Shown here: positions 48,703 to 59,038 of the stretch, piece after piece
How the letters are laid out: every line of letters starts with the position of its first letter
Numbering within the stretch: the first letter of the stretch is position 1
NCBI GenBank assembly: GCA_023301795.1
Contig: JALZVU010000008.1
Coordinates: 1 to 64,000 of the forward strand
Reading direction: 5' to 3'
Source: Granulosicoccus sp.
GTDB lineage: Bacteria > Pseudomonadota > Gammaproteobacteria > Granulosicoccales > Granulosicoccaceae
Length of the DNA: 64,000 nucleotides
The notes under the pieces: model-generated
Told to the model about the DNA's origin: nothing
Database searches by the model: none
Seen by the model: only the letters and a program-made list of their open reading frames with translations
Program-made: the position numbers and the translations under genes

Positions 48703-49449
48703 GTGAACAACGACAAAACACATTTTGGTTATCAGACCGTCGATACTGACTCAAAAGTCGGGATGGTCGGACAGGTCTTTGATTCGGTAGCTGCCAAGTA
48801 CGATGTCATGAATGATCTGATGTCGTTTGGCGTACACAGATTGTGGAAGCGTTTTACGATATCCCAAGCTGCGGTCCGCCCTGGGCACGTCGTGTTGGAT
48901 TTGGCAGGCGGCACGGGAGATCTGGCAGCGCAGTTTGCTCGGCGTGTGGGTCCAGAGGGTCAGGTTGTTCTGTCTGATATCAATAACGCCATGCTCAGCA
49001 CTGGCCGTGACAAGTTGATCGACAATGGGTTAACAGGGAAGCTTGATTACGTGCAGGCTAATGCCGAGTCACTCCCGTTTGAAGATGACTGTTTTGATTG
49101 CATCACCATTGCGTTCGGTTTGCGAAACGTTACTGATAAACAACGCGCACTTGAATCAATGAATCGGGTACTTAAACCCGGTGGCAAGCTTTTGATACTG
49201 GAGTTTTCAAAACCCGTGCTACCGCTGTTGAGTAAGGCCTACGATGCGTATTCTTTTACTGCGTTGCCTTTGATGGGCAAACTGGTGGCAAACGATGCGG
49301 ACAGCTATCGGTATCTGGCTGAGTCCATTCGCATGCATCCTGATCAGGAAACCCTCGAAGCCATGATGGGCAGTGCAGGCTTTGCCAAAACCAGATATCA
49401 CAATTTAACCGGCGGTGTGGTTGCGTTGCATAAAGGCTATAAGATCTAG
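48703..49449 (+). CDS. ubiE: Ubiquinone/menaquinone biosynthesis C-methyltransferase UbiE
   Basis: [40 protein letters not shown] start. Confidence 0.97.
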   Translation: MNNDKTHFGYQTVDTDSKVGMVGQVFDSVAAKYDVMNDLMSFGVHRLWKRFTISQAAVRPGHVVLDLAGGTGDLAAQFARRVGPEGQVVLSDINNAMLSTGRDKLIDNGLTGKLDYVQANAESLPFEDDCFDCITIAFGLRNVTDKQRALESMNRVLKPGGKLLILEFSKPVLPLLSKAYDAYSFTALPLMGKLVANDADSYRYLAESIRMHPDQETLEAMMGSAGFAKTRYHNLTGGVVALHKGYKI

Positions 49450-49461
49450 CGTGGTGTTTCC

Positions 49462-50097
49462 ATGAGCGTACCGTATGCCATCACGCAAGTGCTGGAGAAA
49501 GCCATAGAGTCTGTGCTGCGCATGGATCCGGAAACGCGAGAACGTTTGGCATCGATCAACGGCCAGGTGGTGCGCGTTAACACGCTACATCCGTCGATAT
49601 CGCTGATGATTGCGATCGTTGACGGTAACGTTCAGCTAAGCAACCCTGACGATACAATGGGCACTGACCCCGGCGCTAACACCACTATCACCGGTGAGTT
49701 AAGCGCCTTGCAATCACTGCTCAGCAGTAACGATGCTATCTACACTGGCAAAGTGACTATTGAGGGCGATCTGAGCACAAGTCAGCATCTTAGGCAGATC
49801 CTTGCACAGCTTGATCCTGACTGGCAGGAGGCTGTTGCGCCTTACCTGGGCGATGGGCTTACACACCGCCTGGACACTACCCACTCGCGCTTTACGGACT
49901 GGCTGAGGCGCACACGTGAGAGTGCCAGACTTAATGTGCGCGATTACCTGCAAGAGGAGATTGACGTGTTGGCACCCAACAGTGAAGTGCGTCAGTATTG
50001 CAGCGATGTGGACGAAGTACGTGCGGCAGCTGACCGATTAGCGGCGCGTATACAACGTCAGGAAGTAATCAATGCCAAACAGAGCGTACAGGACTAG
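49462..50097 (+). CDS. ubiJ: Ubiquinone biosynthesis accessory factor UbiJ (SCP2 domain)
   Basis: 211 aa between ubiE and ubiB; GELSALQSLL...VTIEGDLSTSQHLRQILAQLDPDWQEAVAPYLGD. Confidence 0.92.
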   Translation: MSVPYAITQVLEKAIESVLRMDPETRERLASINGQVVRVNTLHPSISLMIAIVDGNVQLSNPDDTMGTDPGANTTITGELSALQSLLSSNDAIYTGKVTIEGDLSTSQHLRQILAQLDPDWQEAVAPYLGDGLTHRLDTTHSRFTDWLRRTRESARLNVRDYLQEEIDVLAPNSEVRQYCSDVDEVRAAADRLAARIQRQEVINAKQSVQD

Positions 50098-50100
50098 AAC

Positions 50101-51765
50101 ATGCTGACGCACATTGCGCGCTTTTCAACCATTCAACGTGTGATGGTGAAGTACGCGCTCGAAGACCTGTTTCTGGAAGGTACGCGTTTGCGTCTGCTAA
50201 AGCATGCGTTCGTGGTATCCCCGACACGTTGGCTTAATAGTGAGACACGTGCCTTGCCGCGCGCTCAGCGCATTCGGTTGGCGCTTGAAGAACTCGGGCC
50301 GATTTTTGTCAAGCTGGGTCAGATGTTGTCCACCCGTCGAGACTTTCTGCCAGATGACATTGGCGATGAGCTGACGCTGTTACAAGATAAGGTGAAACCT
50401 TTTGCCAGCGAGCTTGCGCGTGAACAGATAGAGACAGCACTGGGAGATCGTATTGAGGTGCTCTTTAAAAGCTTCGAGAATGATCCCATCGCGTCTGCCT
50501 CCATAGCGCAAGTGCATGGCGCTGTCTTGCACGACGGTTCGCAGGTGGTGGTCAAGGTGCTTAGGCCGAAAATTGTGGACACCATCGAGCGAGATATCAG
50601 CCTGATGTACATCTTTGCCGACATGGTGGCGGCGGTATTGCAAGACGGCAAACGGTTAAGACCGCGTGAAGTGGTCATGGAATATGAACGCACCATTCAT
50701 GGTGAGCTTGATCTTGTGGCTGAAGCGACCAATGCAGTGGTGCTGCGCAACAATTTCAAAGACAGCGATACGCTTTACATACCTGAAGTGTACTGGGCAT
50801 TAACGCGTAGCTCGGTGATGGTGCAAGAGCGCATAGATGGCATACCCATTCGTGATATCAAGGCCATGGAGGCGATTGGAATGGATATGAAGAAGTTGGC
50901 AGAACATGGCGTAGAGATTTTCTATACCCAGGTGTTTGACCACAACTTCTTTCATGCTGACATGCACCCGGGCAACATCTTTGTGTCACGTGATAACCCA
51001 GCTCATCCACAGTACATCGCCGTGGACTTTGGCATTGTGGGATCGCTGACTGATGATGATCAACGCTATATCGGTGAGAATCTACTGGCTTTCTTCCAAC
51101 GTGACTATCGACGGGTAGCGCAGCTGCATATTGATTCAGGCTGGGTACCTCGCGACACAAGAGTCAGCGAACTTGAAGCCGGTGTGCGGGCTGTCTGCGA
51201 GCCTATTTTCGATAAACCCTTGTCCGAAATCATGTTTGGTGATGTGTTGCTACAGTTGTTCCATGTGGCAAGGCGTTTCGAGATGGAAGTTCAGCCACAG
51301 CTGGTCTTGTTGCAAAAAACCTTGCTCAATATTGAAGGACTAGGCCGCCAGCTCTACCCTGATCTTGATCTGTGGGCAACGGGCAAACCGTTTCTGCAGC
51401 GCTGGGTGGTCAAAAGCAACAACCCTCAGACGATCATCAAACGTTTTGTGGATCAGGCGCCTTCGATTCTCAAGGCGATGCCTGAGATGCCCATGCTAGT
51501 GCATGATTTTCTCAAACTGCAAAACCGCTCATCCACTGTGGCAATGACGGGAGCCGGAAAGAGCGGCATGCCGATGCAATACGCCCAGGCACAACGTAGC
51601 TCCTTTGCACTGAGACGCAGTATTACCGGAGCCAGTGTGCTCATGGTTGCAGGAATGTTGGGTGGGGCATCCATGCTCACCGGTGATGGGCAGATACCGT
51701 GGTGGGTCGGTTTGCTCGGTATTGTGGGGATTGCTTACCTGTGGGTGGGATTGCGGCGCAGTTGA
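50101..51765 (+). CDS. ubiB: Ubiquinone biosynthesis atypical kinase UbiB
   Basis: GPIFVKLGQMLSTRRDFLPDDIGDELTLLQDKV; FFHADMHPGNIFV. Confidence 0.97.
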   Translation: MLTHIARFSTIQRVMVKYALEDLFLEGTRLRLLKHAFVVSPTRWLNSETRALPRAQRIRLALEELGPIFVKLGQMLSTRRDFLPDDIGDELTLLQDKVKPFASELAREQIETALGDRIEVLFKSFENDPIASASIAQVHGAVLHDGSQVVVKVLRPKIVDTIERDISLMYIFADMVAAVLQDGKRLRPREVVMEYERTIHGELDLVAEATNAVVLRNNFKDSDTLYIPEVYWALTRSSVMVQERIDGIPIRDIKAMEAIGMDMKKLAEHGVEIFYTQVFDHNFFHADMHPGNIFVSRDNPAHPQYIAVDFGIVGSLTDDDQRYIGENLLAFFQRDYRRVAQLHIDSGWVPRDTRVSELEAGVRAVCEPIFDKPLSEIMFGDVLLQLFHVARRFEMEVQPQLVLLQKTLLNIEGLGRQLYPDLDLWATGKPFLQRWVVKSNNPQTIIKRFVDQAPSILKAMPEMPMLVHDFLKLQNRSSTVAMTGAGKSGMPMQYAQAQRSSFALRRSITGASVLMVAGMLGGASMLTGDGQIPWWVGLLGIVGIAYLWVGLRRS

Positions 51766-51919
51766 CAGATTGTGTGTCGTTCAAGGAGTTTGCCTTCGCA
51801 ATTTGTGACGCAATACACGCCTGGGAGCTTCATCATTTACAGTGTTTTGAGTCAAGCTTTTCAGCCCGCTGGCCGCTAATAGACACAAAGAACGTTACCA
51901 ATGGTGTTGAACACAAAAC

Positions 51920-52231
51920 ATGCAATCACTCAATACAGAGCCTCTCTGGGACGAAGGTATCGCTTCATTCCTGTCCGCAGCGTACGAAAGCAAGCAGCAG
52001 CCCCTGAGCGCCAGTGACCTGCAAAAGTTCGCTGGTGAACAGGCAGTTCGCGTTGGCGATCTACTAGAGACATTGTTTCTCATGGTCATCTACGGCAGTT
52101 GGCACTACGTTGATGCCCAAGGAAATGCTCAGTCGGTAGATGAAGTTGCACTGGACGAGCTGTATGCCAAGGGACGTGTCGGCGCAGACGATCTAAAAGA
52201 CTTTGACGGGGTCTGGATTCCAGCCATCTAG
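51920..52231 (+). CDS. Hypothetical protein
   Basis: 103 aa, no recognised family, acidic. Confidence 0.5.
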   Translation: MQSLNTEPLWDEGIASFLSAAYESKQQPLSASDLQKFAGEQAVRVGDLLETLFLMVIYGSWHYVDAQGNAQSVDEVALDELYAKGRVGADDLKDFDGVWIPAI

Positions 52232-52279
52232 GCGGCTGCCTAGAAACAGACTGATCGATCGCAATTGCCGGACCGGCTC

Positions 52280-52924
52280 CTAATGCTCGATCGCGGCGCT
52301 GATCTCGCTATCATCGTGAAAGAAATCGACTTCACCGGTTTCCAGCGAGTATTCTGCGCCGATAATCTTCAATCCTTCGTTAGCAATCAGCCCTTCTAGA
52401 ATCTGCGAGCCGTGGCGCAAATGCGACACGGAAGCGCGAATGTTAGCGCGTGTTGCCAGGGTGATTAGTTTATCGTCATCTTCATCTAAGCCTGCTTCAA
52501 GCAATGTCTGGACTGAGGGCTGAATGCGGTTGACGATTGATTGAAGATTGGGCGAACGGTTGTCAGAGGGCTGTCTCAACTCACTTACTGTGGCCTGAAT
52601 GGCGCCGCAGTGGGTGTGGCCGAGCACGATGACCAGACGTGCACCGTGCTGCACGGCAGAGAATTCGACGCTTCCCAATAAAGAGGGTGCAACGATATTG
52701 CCTGCCACCCGGATGACAAACAAATCGCCAAGGCCTTGGTCAAACACAATTTCTGCAGGTACTCGCGAATCAGAGCAGCCCAGGATAATGGCAAAAGGCT
52801 CCTGAGCATGTACAGCCTTGCCGCGACGGGCGTTGCTCGCCATGGCATCCAGATCGCGAACATTGGATTTGAATCGTTCGTTGCCGGCCTTTAGGCGGGC
52901 CAGTGCTTCATGTGCGGGTATCAT
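52280..52924 (-). CDS. Beta-class carbonic anhydrase
   Basis: ILGCSDSRVPAEIVFDQGLGDLFVIRVAGNIV; VLGHTHCGAIQAT. Confidence 0.95.
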   Translation of the reverse strand: MIPAHEALARLKAGNERFKSNVRDLDAMASNARRGKAVHAQEPFAIILGCSDSRVPAEIVFDQGLGDLFVIRVAGNIVAPSLLGSVEFSAVQHGARLVIVLGHTHCGAIQATVSELRQPSDNRSPNLQSIVNRIQPSVQTLLEAGLDEDDDKLITLATRANIRASVSHLRHGSQILEGLIANEGLKIIGAEYSLETGEVDFFHDDSEISAAIEH

Positions 52925-53029
52925 GCGAAGATTATAGAGACGAAGTGCCTGATTGCGCCACCGTATCCAGTAACAATTGCCGTGCGCAATTCAGGCTACT
53001 CAGAGAATTAAACAGGCACAATGTGAATA

Positions 53030-53170
53030 ATGAGTGGAAATCTACTGATTCTTCTGGAGTTGTCGCTGGTTTTTCTGGTGGTATTCGGTTTGGGATTCAA
53101 CGAGCTGCGTCAACTAAAAAAGTACAAAAAGCCAGAAAAGGATTGCACTGATGAGACGCCGGATGAATAG
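53030..53170 (+). CDS. Putative 46-aa single-pass membrane peptide
   Basis: MSGNLLILLELSLVFLVVFGLGFNELRQLKKYKKPEKDCTDETPDE; one hydrophobic segment then a charged tail; translated by hand. Confidence 0.5.
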   Translation: MSGNLLILLELSLVFLVVFGLGFNELRQLKKYKKPEKDCTDETPDE

Positions 53171-53282
53171 TGCGGATCACTTTTCATGAGGCATCAGGCT
53201 TGCACAATGAATTTCTAGAAAAGGTATAGAGTCAGTTGAACAACATAGCGTAATGGGTGAGAAAACGCTTTATTGATAGATG

Positions 53283-53879
53283 TTACTGGCAATTGTCGTG
53301 CTGGATTCTAATACGGTTGTCCTTGTCAAATTTACCGCTGATCTGGAGGGTGACTCCCTGCGGGGTGCTAACCGCGAAACTCACGGTTCCACCTTGTATT
53401 TCACTGCCTGACACACGTATCTGGCCCAGCTCTGAGTTGCTTAGTTGATCATCCACGTCTATTGAAAACGTATAGCTGTTTGTGGATGAAAATTGCTCGA
53501 AGCTCAAAGCAATGACCTGATCGCCATCCGTGACCTGTGGTTGTTGTGCCAGAGCCGCAGAACTCGCTTCGCCTTTGAAGGGCTGAAATACCTCAACACC
53601 TGCACCCTCTGAGGTAATGTCGAACAGCAGATTGCCGGCCGAAGTACTCAGGTCGAGCGTGATTGTTTCAATGTCCCACTGGGCAGAAGATCTGTTGTTG
53701 AAGCGGAATAGATCTCTGGGTGCACTTTCAATGAAGTCAGCACTGATACCCAAGCCGCACATCTCGCTATCCGCGGCTGTATGCGTTGACTCGTCGGCAA
53801 GGAGCGGCAGCGATATCAGTGCTAATACCAAACTCAGCGGAACTGCTGTGCGTGAAAGGCAATTCATTGATTTGACCAT
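53283..53879 (-). CDS. Hypothetical exported protein
   Basis: 198 aa; LSRTAVPLSLVLALISLPLLADE signal-peptide-like N-terminus. Confidence 0.6.
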   Translation of the reverse strand: MVKSMNCLSRTAVPLSLVLALISLPLLADESTHTAADSEMCGLGISADFIESAPRDLFRFNNRSSAQWDIETITLDLSTSAGNLLFDITSEGAGVEVFQPFKGEASSAALAQQPQVTDGDQVIALSFEQFSSTNSYTFSIDVDDQLSNSELGQIRVSGSEIQGGTVSFAVSTPQGVTLQISGKFDKDNRIRIQHDNCQ

Positions 53880-54117
53880 TGTGAAAGGCGACGGAGATCA
53901 TGTGAGTGGTTTGTCAAAAAATCAGCAACTCACATCGTTGGGGAATCGCTGAAGTAGCCGCAAGTGTATCAATTGCATCCGTTTCAGGGTCTGTGCTGAG
54001 TCCGAATGCCTTCCTGCCACCCCTGGTGCCGCGAGGAAAACGCTCAAGCTGCGCACAACACTGGATATACTGACAGCTAGTGCGTGTATTCTGTCGCAAG
54101 CATTGTTACCATACGTA

Positions 54118-56286
54118 ATGGACGTTTCAGACCTTATTGATTCTCTCAACGATGCGCAGCGGCAGGCCGTTAGCTCGCCGCCCGGGCACCTGTTGGTACA
54201 AGCTGGAGCTGGCAGCGGCAAGACGCGGGTACTGGTGCATCGTATTGCCTGGTTAACCCGTGTGGAAGGTGTATCGCCATTCAGCATTATGGCAGTCACG
54301 TTTACCAATAAAGCGGCCAGAGAGATGCGTTTGCGTGTCGAGCAGCTGCTGGGCACCGGCATAGGGCCGATGTGGGTGGGCACGTTCCACGGTATAGCTC
54401 ACCGGTTTTTACGCATGCACTGGCAGGAGGCTGGCCTGCCACAAGCCTTCCAGATTCTTGACAGCGACGACCAGTTGCGGCTGGTAAAACGCACCATCCG
54501 AGGTCTTGAGCTGGACGAGGCGCATTTTCCACCCCGGCAGGTGCAGTGGTTTATTAACGGCCACAAGGATGAAGGACGGCGCCCAAAGCACATTGATGAT
54601 GAGAATGATCCCATCACAGCAGAGTACATTCGCGTTTATACCGCCTATGAAGCCGCTTGCGATCGTGCAGGCGCTATCGACTTTGCTGAGCTGCTGCTGC
54701 GTGCCTTGGAGACACTACGGGATAACGCGAAGCTTCTGGCTCATTACCGTCAGCGTTTGCAACATTTGTTAATCGACGAATTTCAGGATACCAACTCTAT
54801 TCAGTACGCCTGGATACGCTTGCTGGCTGGCGATAAGGGCTGTGTTTTTGCCGTGGGTGATGACGATCAATCCATCTATGCCTGGCGTGGAGCAAAAGTT
54901 GAAAACATCCTGAATTTTGACAAGGATTTTGGCAGCGCCGAGCTAATCCGGCTGGAGCAGAACTACCGCTCTACCGGGACAATACTCAAAGCTGCTAATG
55001 CGCTGATCGATAAGAATATGGGGCGCTTGGGTAAAAACCTGTGGACCGATGGTGATGACGGTGAGCCCATCACTGTGTACAACGCCTATAACGAGACTGA
55101 CGAAGCGCGCTTTATTGTCGAAACCATTATCGATATTGTGGCCGACGGTGGGCAGCGCCGCGATTGCGCGATTCTCTATCGCTCTAACGCACAATCGCGC
55201 GTTGTAGAAGAGTATCTGATGGCTGCGGGTGTGCAATACCGCGTATACGGTGGCCTGCGATTTTTCGAACGGGCAGAGATCAAAGACACGCTGGCCTACT
55301 TACGATTGGCAACGCATAGCTACGATGATGTATCGCTAGAGCGGATTATTAACCAACCTGCCAGAGGCATAGGTGATAAAACCGTAGCGGATATCCGAGT
55401 GGAGGCGCGCACTCGTGCCATCCCCATGTGGCAAGCTGCAACAGACTTGGTTAATGAGAAAAGGCTTAGCGGTCGAGCCAGCACAGCAGTGGGTAAGTTT
55501 CTGCATCTTATCGACACCATTCGTGAGGCGATAAGCGAGCAGGCGCTACCGCAGCAAGTCCAGACAGTCAGTGATATGAGTGGTCTGGTGGAGCATTTTA
55601 AAAAGGATACGTCTGATCGTGGGCAGAGCCGTGTGGAGAACGTGGAAGAGCTGTCTAACGCGGCCCGAGCCTATGTGCATCATAATGATGATGATCCTGA
55701 TATGAGTGTGATAGATGAGTTTCTTGCGCACGCGGCGCTCGAAGCAGGTGAAGGGCAAGCTGATGCTGACGATAACGCCGTACAGTTAATGACATTGCAT
55801 TCAGCTAAAGGTCTGGAGTTTCCTGTGGTGTTCATGGCGGGCATGGAGCAGGGTTTGTTTCCCCACCAACGATCTGCAGAAGATCCGGTACGCATGGAGG
55901 AGGAGCGACGCCTGTGCTACGTGGGTATTACCCGCGCCGAGAAAAAGCTCTATCTGTGTATGGCCGAGCAGCGTCGTTTGCATGGACGTGACCAGTACAA
56001 TCCGCCCAGTAAATTTGTCACTGAATTACCCAGCGAGCTACTTGAAGAGATACGGCCTCGCATGCAGGTGAGCATGCCTGTGTATCGAAATGAGCAGCCT
56101 GCGTTTTTAGCGGAAGAGCATGATACTGGACTAAGCGTGGGTCAGATGGTTAGCCACGGGAAATTCGGCATTGGCGTTGTGCTGGATCAGGAAGGGCGAG
56201 GAAAGCAGGCCCGAGTACAAGTTAACTTTGAAGATGCCGGAAGCAAGTGGCTGGTGCTGGCTTATGCGAATTTGCAACCTGTCTAA
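54118..56286 (+). CDS. uvrD: DNA helicase II
   Basis: MDVSDLIDSLNDAQRQAVSSPPGHLLVQAGAGSGKTRVLVHRIAWL; FAVGDDDQSIYAWRGAK; C-terminal G(K)FGIGVVLDQEGRGKQARVQVNFEDAGSKWLVLAYANLQPV; ORF track start 54103. Confidence 0.96.
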   Translation: MDVSDLIDSLNDAQRQAVSSPPGHLLVQAGAGSGKTRVLVHRIAWLTRVEGVSPFSIMAVTFTNKAAREMRLRVEQLLGTGIGPMWVGTFHGIAHRFLRMHWQEAGLPQAFQILDSDDQLRLVKRTIRGLELDEAHFPPRQVQWFINGHKDEGRRPKHIDDENDPITAEYIRVYTAYEAACDRAGAIDFAELLLRALETLRDNAKLLAHYRQRLQHLLIDEFQDTNSIQYAWIRLLAGDKGCVFAVGDDDQSIYAWRGAKVENILNFDKDFGSAELIRLEQNYRSTGTILKAANALIDKNMGRLGKNLWTDGDDGEPITVYNAYNETDEARFIVETIIDIVADGGQRRDCAILYRSNAQSRVVEEYLMAAGVQYRVYGGLRFFERAEIKDTLAYLRLATHSYDDVSLERIINQPARGIGDKTVADIRVEARTRAIPMWQAATDLVNEKRLSGRASTAVGKFLHLIDTIREAISEQALPQQVQTVSDMSGLVEHFKKDTSDRGQSRVENVEELSNAARAYVHHNDDDPDMSVIDEFLAHAALEAGEGQADADDNAVQLMTLHSAKGLEFPVVFMAGMEQGLFPHQRSAEDPVRMEEERRLCYVGITRAEKKLYLCMAEQRRLHGRDQYNPPSKFVTELPSELLEEIRPRMQVSMPVYRNEQPAFLAEEHDTGLSVGQMVSHGKFGIGVVLDQEGRGKQARVQVNFEDAGSKWLVLAYANLQPV

Positions 56287-56348
56287 AGGCTATTTTTTAT
56301 CCAGTGATTACAACGTTTGCTATCAAGCCGCTCTGATAGCGACGTTGG

Positions 56349-56861
56349 TCAGATAATTCCAGCCTCCAGACTGGCGGCCATGCTCAAGCCAAGATCTTCG
56401 CATTGAGTAACAAACTCCTCCTTGAATTCTCCGCGGCAAATTAAGGGTTCCTGGACCAATCGCCAGCGCAAACCTGTTGCAATGCTCTCAATGGCTCGTT
56501 TCGTACCTGTTCCATCCAGCCCTGCTCGAACATAGAATGCAAAAGGCATTCCTTGGGTTTGTTCAAGCCATGAATTGTAGCAGCGATCAAAAACGTCTTT
56601 AGTTAATCCCGCCATATAGCCGAGATTCTCGGTGGTGCCGATGATGACTGCATGAGCTGATTTTATATCATCACCGCGTGTGTCTAGCGGGGATACGATT
56701 TTGACATTGACGTTGCTTATCTCAGAATTTTTTGCTCCTTTGACCACGGCCTCTTGCAAGCGCTTGGTGTTGTTAGAGGGTGCGTGAGAGATAATGATCA
56801 GTGTTTTCTTGGTGTGCATCTGGGGGTGATTTCTTTTGAACCATCGTGCGGAGTTTGTCAC
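56349..56861 (-). CDS. Flavodoxin/NAD(P)H-dependent FMN reductase-like protein
   Basis: KTLIIISHAPSNNTKRLQEAVVKGAKN...HAVIIGTTENLGYMAGLTKDVFDRCY. Confidence 0.75.
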   Translation of the reverse strand: MTNSARWFKRNHPQMHTKKTLIIISHAPSNNTKRLQEAVVKGAKNSEISNVNVKIVSPLDTRGDDIKSAHAVIIGTTENLGYMAGLTKDVFDRCYNSWLEQTQGMPFAFYVRAGLDGTGTKRAIESIATGLRWRLVQEPLICRGEFKEEFVTQCEDLGLSMAASLEAGII

Positions 56862-56973
56862 TTGATCATAGAGTAGTTTTGGTGAGATCTCTTAAAGAAA
56901 AATTCCGTACGACACTAATACTTAATTTGAGTGCGGCATTGTTGGCAAAGCAACTCCGCGATGTATATCGATA

Positions 56974-57213
56974 GTTATTGCAATACTCTATGCCAGAAGC
57001 TATCAAACGCTCGTGATGCGTCACGTGAACCTCGATAGATCGTTATTCCTAGCGATTCTGTGAGTTCAGGATGTTTCGTTCCAAGATTGGCCAAGATCCC
57101 TGTCTGAATCTCTGTGGCAATGAGGTTTTCGGGTAACCAGGCAACACCTAATCCTTCTATTGCGGCAGACTTGAGCGCCGCAGCAATAGAATCTTCAAAG
57201 AGATAGTCGAATG
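56974..57213 (-). pseudogene. C-terminal fragment of a LysR-type regulator (substrate-binding domain)
   Basis: Hand translation: FDYLFEDSIAAALKSAAIEGLGVAWLPENLIATEIQTGILANLGTKHPELTESLGITIYRGSRDASRAFDSFWHRVLQ*; N-terminal HTH missing. Confidence 0.75.
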
Positions 57214-57417
57214 CGCGTCGAAAAGGACCAGTTAGGCGAAATAAGCATTGAAGATCATGCGGCCTATGGAATCCAGACTGCTCGTGCTAGCAGTAATTTT
57301 CAGATCTCTGGCAACAGGCTCAAAGATCATCCTGAAATGGTAAGAGCCTTGGCCATGGTGAAGTGCGCTGCTGCGCGAGGTACATACAACCACGGAAAGC
57401 ACCGGATGAGAACCTGA
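57211..57417 (+). pseudogene. aspA: N-terminal fragment of aspartate ammonia-lyase
   Basis: MRVEKDQLGEISIEDHAAYGIQTARASSNFQISGNRLKDHPEMVRALAMVKCAAA then unrelated sequence and stop. Confidence 0.8.
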
Positions 57418-58706
57418 ATCTTCATGGCAGAATTGCGTTCGCCAGAAAGCAGGGCTGGCTTCAGCTATTCTTATCGGTAGCTTCTTATTTGTTCATGATT
57501 GGCATAGGCTGGATGATCTTTTCATGGGCTCTATCGCCAACATGGAGTGCCACTTCTTTAGCTGAGTGTCGCAGCCTGGTTGGGGAGCTACACGGCAAAG
57601 CGTGTTGGGGAGTTATTCGGGAGCGATGGATTCAGTTACTCGTGGGATTCTATCCAAGAGAGCTTATCTGGCGCCCAGTGCTTGGATTCGTTATCCTGAG
57701 CAGCGCTGTGTACACGCTTTTGAGAATTGGCGGATGCTCCAAACTCAAAAAATATGCAGTAGGCGCATTTCTTGTGACGCCATACCTTCTTTGGGGTGGT
57801 CCGTTGGCGACGCCAATAGTGTATGCAATAGCAGGCGTGTTCGTATGCTTTGTTCTGTTTGGGCATCCGCGTAGATCACGCGTGGTTCTGGCGTTAGTGG
57901 CGTTGAGTGGTGCGGTAGCTATCGTATACCTTGGGCTCCAATCTATTACGCTATTGCCAGATGAGCTGTCATCTTTTGGATTGCAATCGGTGTCGAGCCG
58001 TGAGTTTGGTGGGTTCCTTATCTCATTTCTTATTGGCCTATCTGCAATTATTTTTTCATTGCCCTTAGGCATAGGATTAGCATTGGGCCGTATTTCTGAG
58101 TTACCACTTTTTCGCACTCTGTCGATTGGCTTTATTGAGTTCATCAGAGGTGTGCCACTGATAACCCTATTGTTCATTGCCTCGACATTGCTGACCATAT
58201 TTATGCCGCCAGGCACCAACTTCGACATTTTGATACGCGTAATTATCATGGTCACGCTATTTGCAGCTGCGTATATTGCAGAGATTGTTCGTGGCGCGCT
58301 AGCCGCTGTTCCCAAAGGGCAAACTGAGGGTGCGGCAAGTTTGGGACTTAACTATTGGCAGACTCAGCGATTAATCATATTGCCACAGGCGTTGAAAATT
58401 TCTATTCCTGGCATTGTTTCAACATTCATCGCTGTTTTTAAAGATACGACATTGGTTTCCATCATTGGGCTACTTGATCCGCTTGGGCTTTCTAACAACA
58501 TCAGGGCCGACAGCGCGTGGACAGGTATTGTTTGGGAAATCTATGGCTTTGCAGTCTTGATTTTCTTCATATTCTGCTTTGCAATGTCGCAGTACTCCAC
58601 GTGGGATGAAGGACAGATTGTAGAGCAAGCTAGACCTGGCGTTTTCTTCAGCAATCCTCAGAACGAGCGTACCAAAGCGTTTTTAAGTCAGATACTCGGT
58701 CATTGA
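57363..58706 (+). CDS. Amino-acid ABC transporter permease, AapM/HisM-like, N-terminus unclear
   Basis: FLISFLIGLSAIIFSLPLGIGLALGR; EFIRGVPLITLLFIA; AAYIAEIVRGALAAVPKGQTEGAASLGLNYWQTQRLIILPQALKISIPGIVSTFIAVFKDTTLV. Confidence 0.85.
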   Translation: MRCCARYIQPRKAPDENLNLHGRIAFARKQGWLQLFLSVASYLFMIGIGWMIFSWALSPTWSATSLAECRSLVGELHGKACWGVIRERWIQLLVGFYPRELIWRPVLGFVILSSAVYTLLRIGGCSKLKKYAVGAFLVTPYLLWGGPLATPIVYAIAGVFVCFVLFGHPRRSRVVLALVALSGAVAIVYLGLQSITLLPDELSSFGLQSVSSREFGGFLISFLIGLSAIIFSLPLGIGLALGRISELPLFRTLSIGFIEFIRGVPLITLLFIASTLLTIFMPPGTNFDILIRVIIMVTLFAAAYIAEIVRGALAAVPKGQTEGAASLGLNYWQTQRLIILPQALKISIPGIVSTFIAVFKDTTLVSIIGLLDPLGLSNNIRADSAWTGIVWEIYGFAVLIFFIFCFAMSQYSTWDEGQIVEQARPGVFFSNPQNERTKAFLSQILGH

Positions 58707-58935
58707 GTATGTAAAGTATAAACCACCTATCAGCCCCAAGCCGCCACGCAGAAATTCCTGTAATCACGATATTTTAGTAATGAGGCAGTTACTAATTTTC
58801 TGCCCACCTACTTGTTTGCTGTGCTGGTTGGGACCTCTGTCAGCCTACTCCAAGATCGCGGTTTTCTGATAGTGGGGTGCAGCTTCTACAAGCTAAATGA
58901 AGTATTAGGCTTAAAAATACTAGCAGCGATCTGTT

Positions 58936-58966
58936 TATCTTACTCACCAAAGTGGCGAGTAAGATA
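58936..58966. repeat. Imperfect inverted repeat (10-bp perfect outer stem)
   Basis: tatcttactc-a-cca-aag-tgg-c-gagtaagata. Confidence 0.7.
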
Positions 58967-59038
58967 CATCAGGTCGGGCTTGGCAACAGAAGGCAGGCCT
59001 GAGTTGTCCCTACCAACGGTGATAACGCTGCTACCTAT

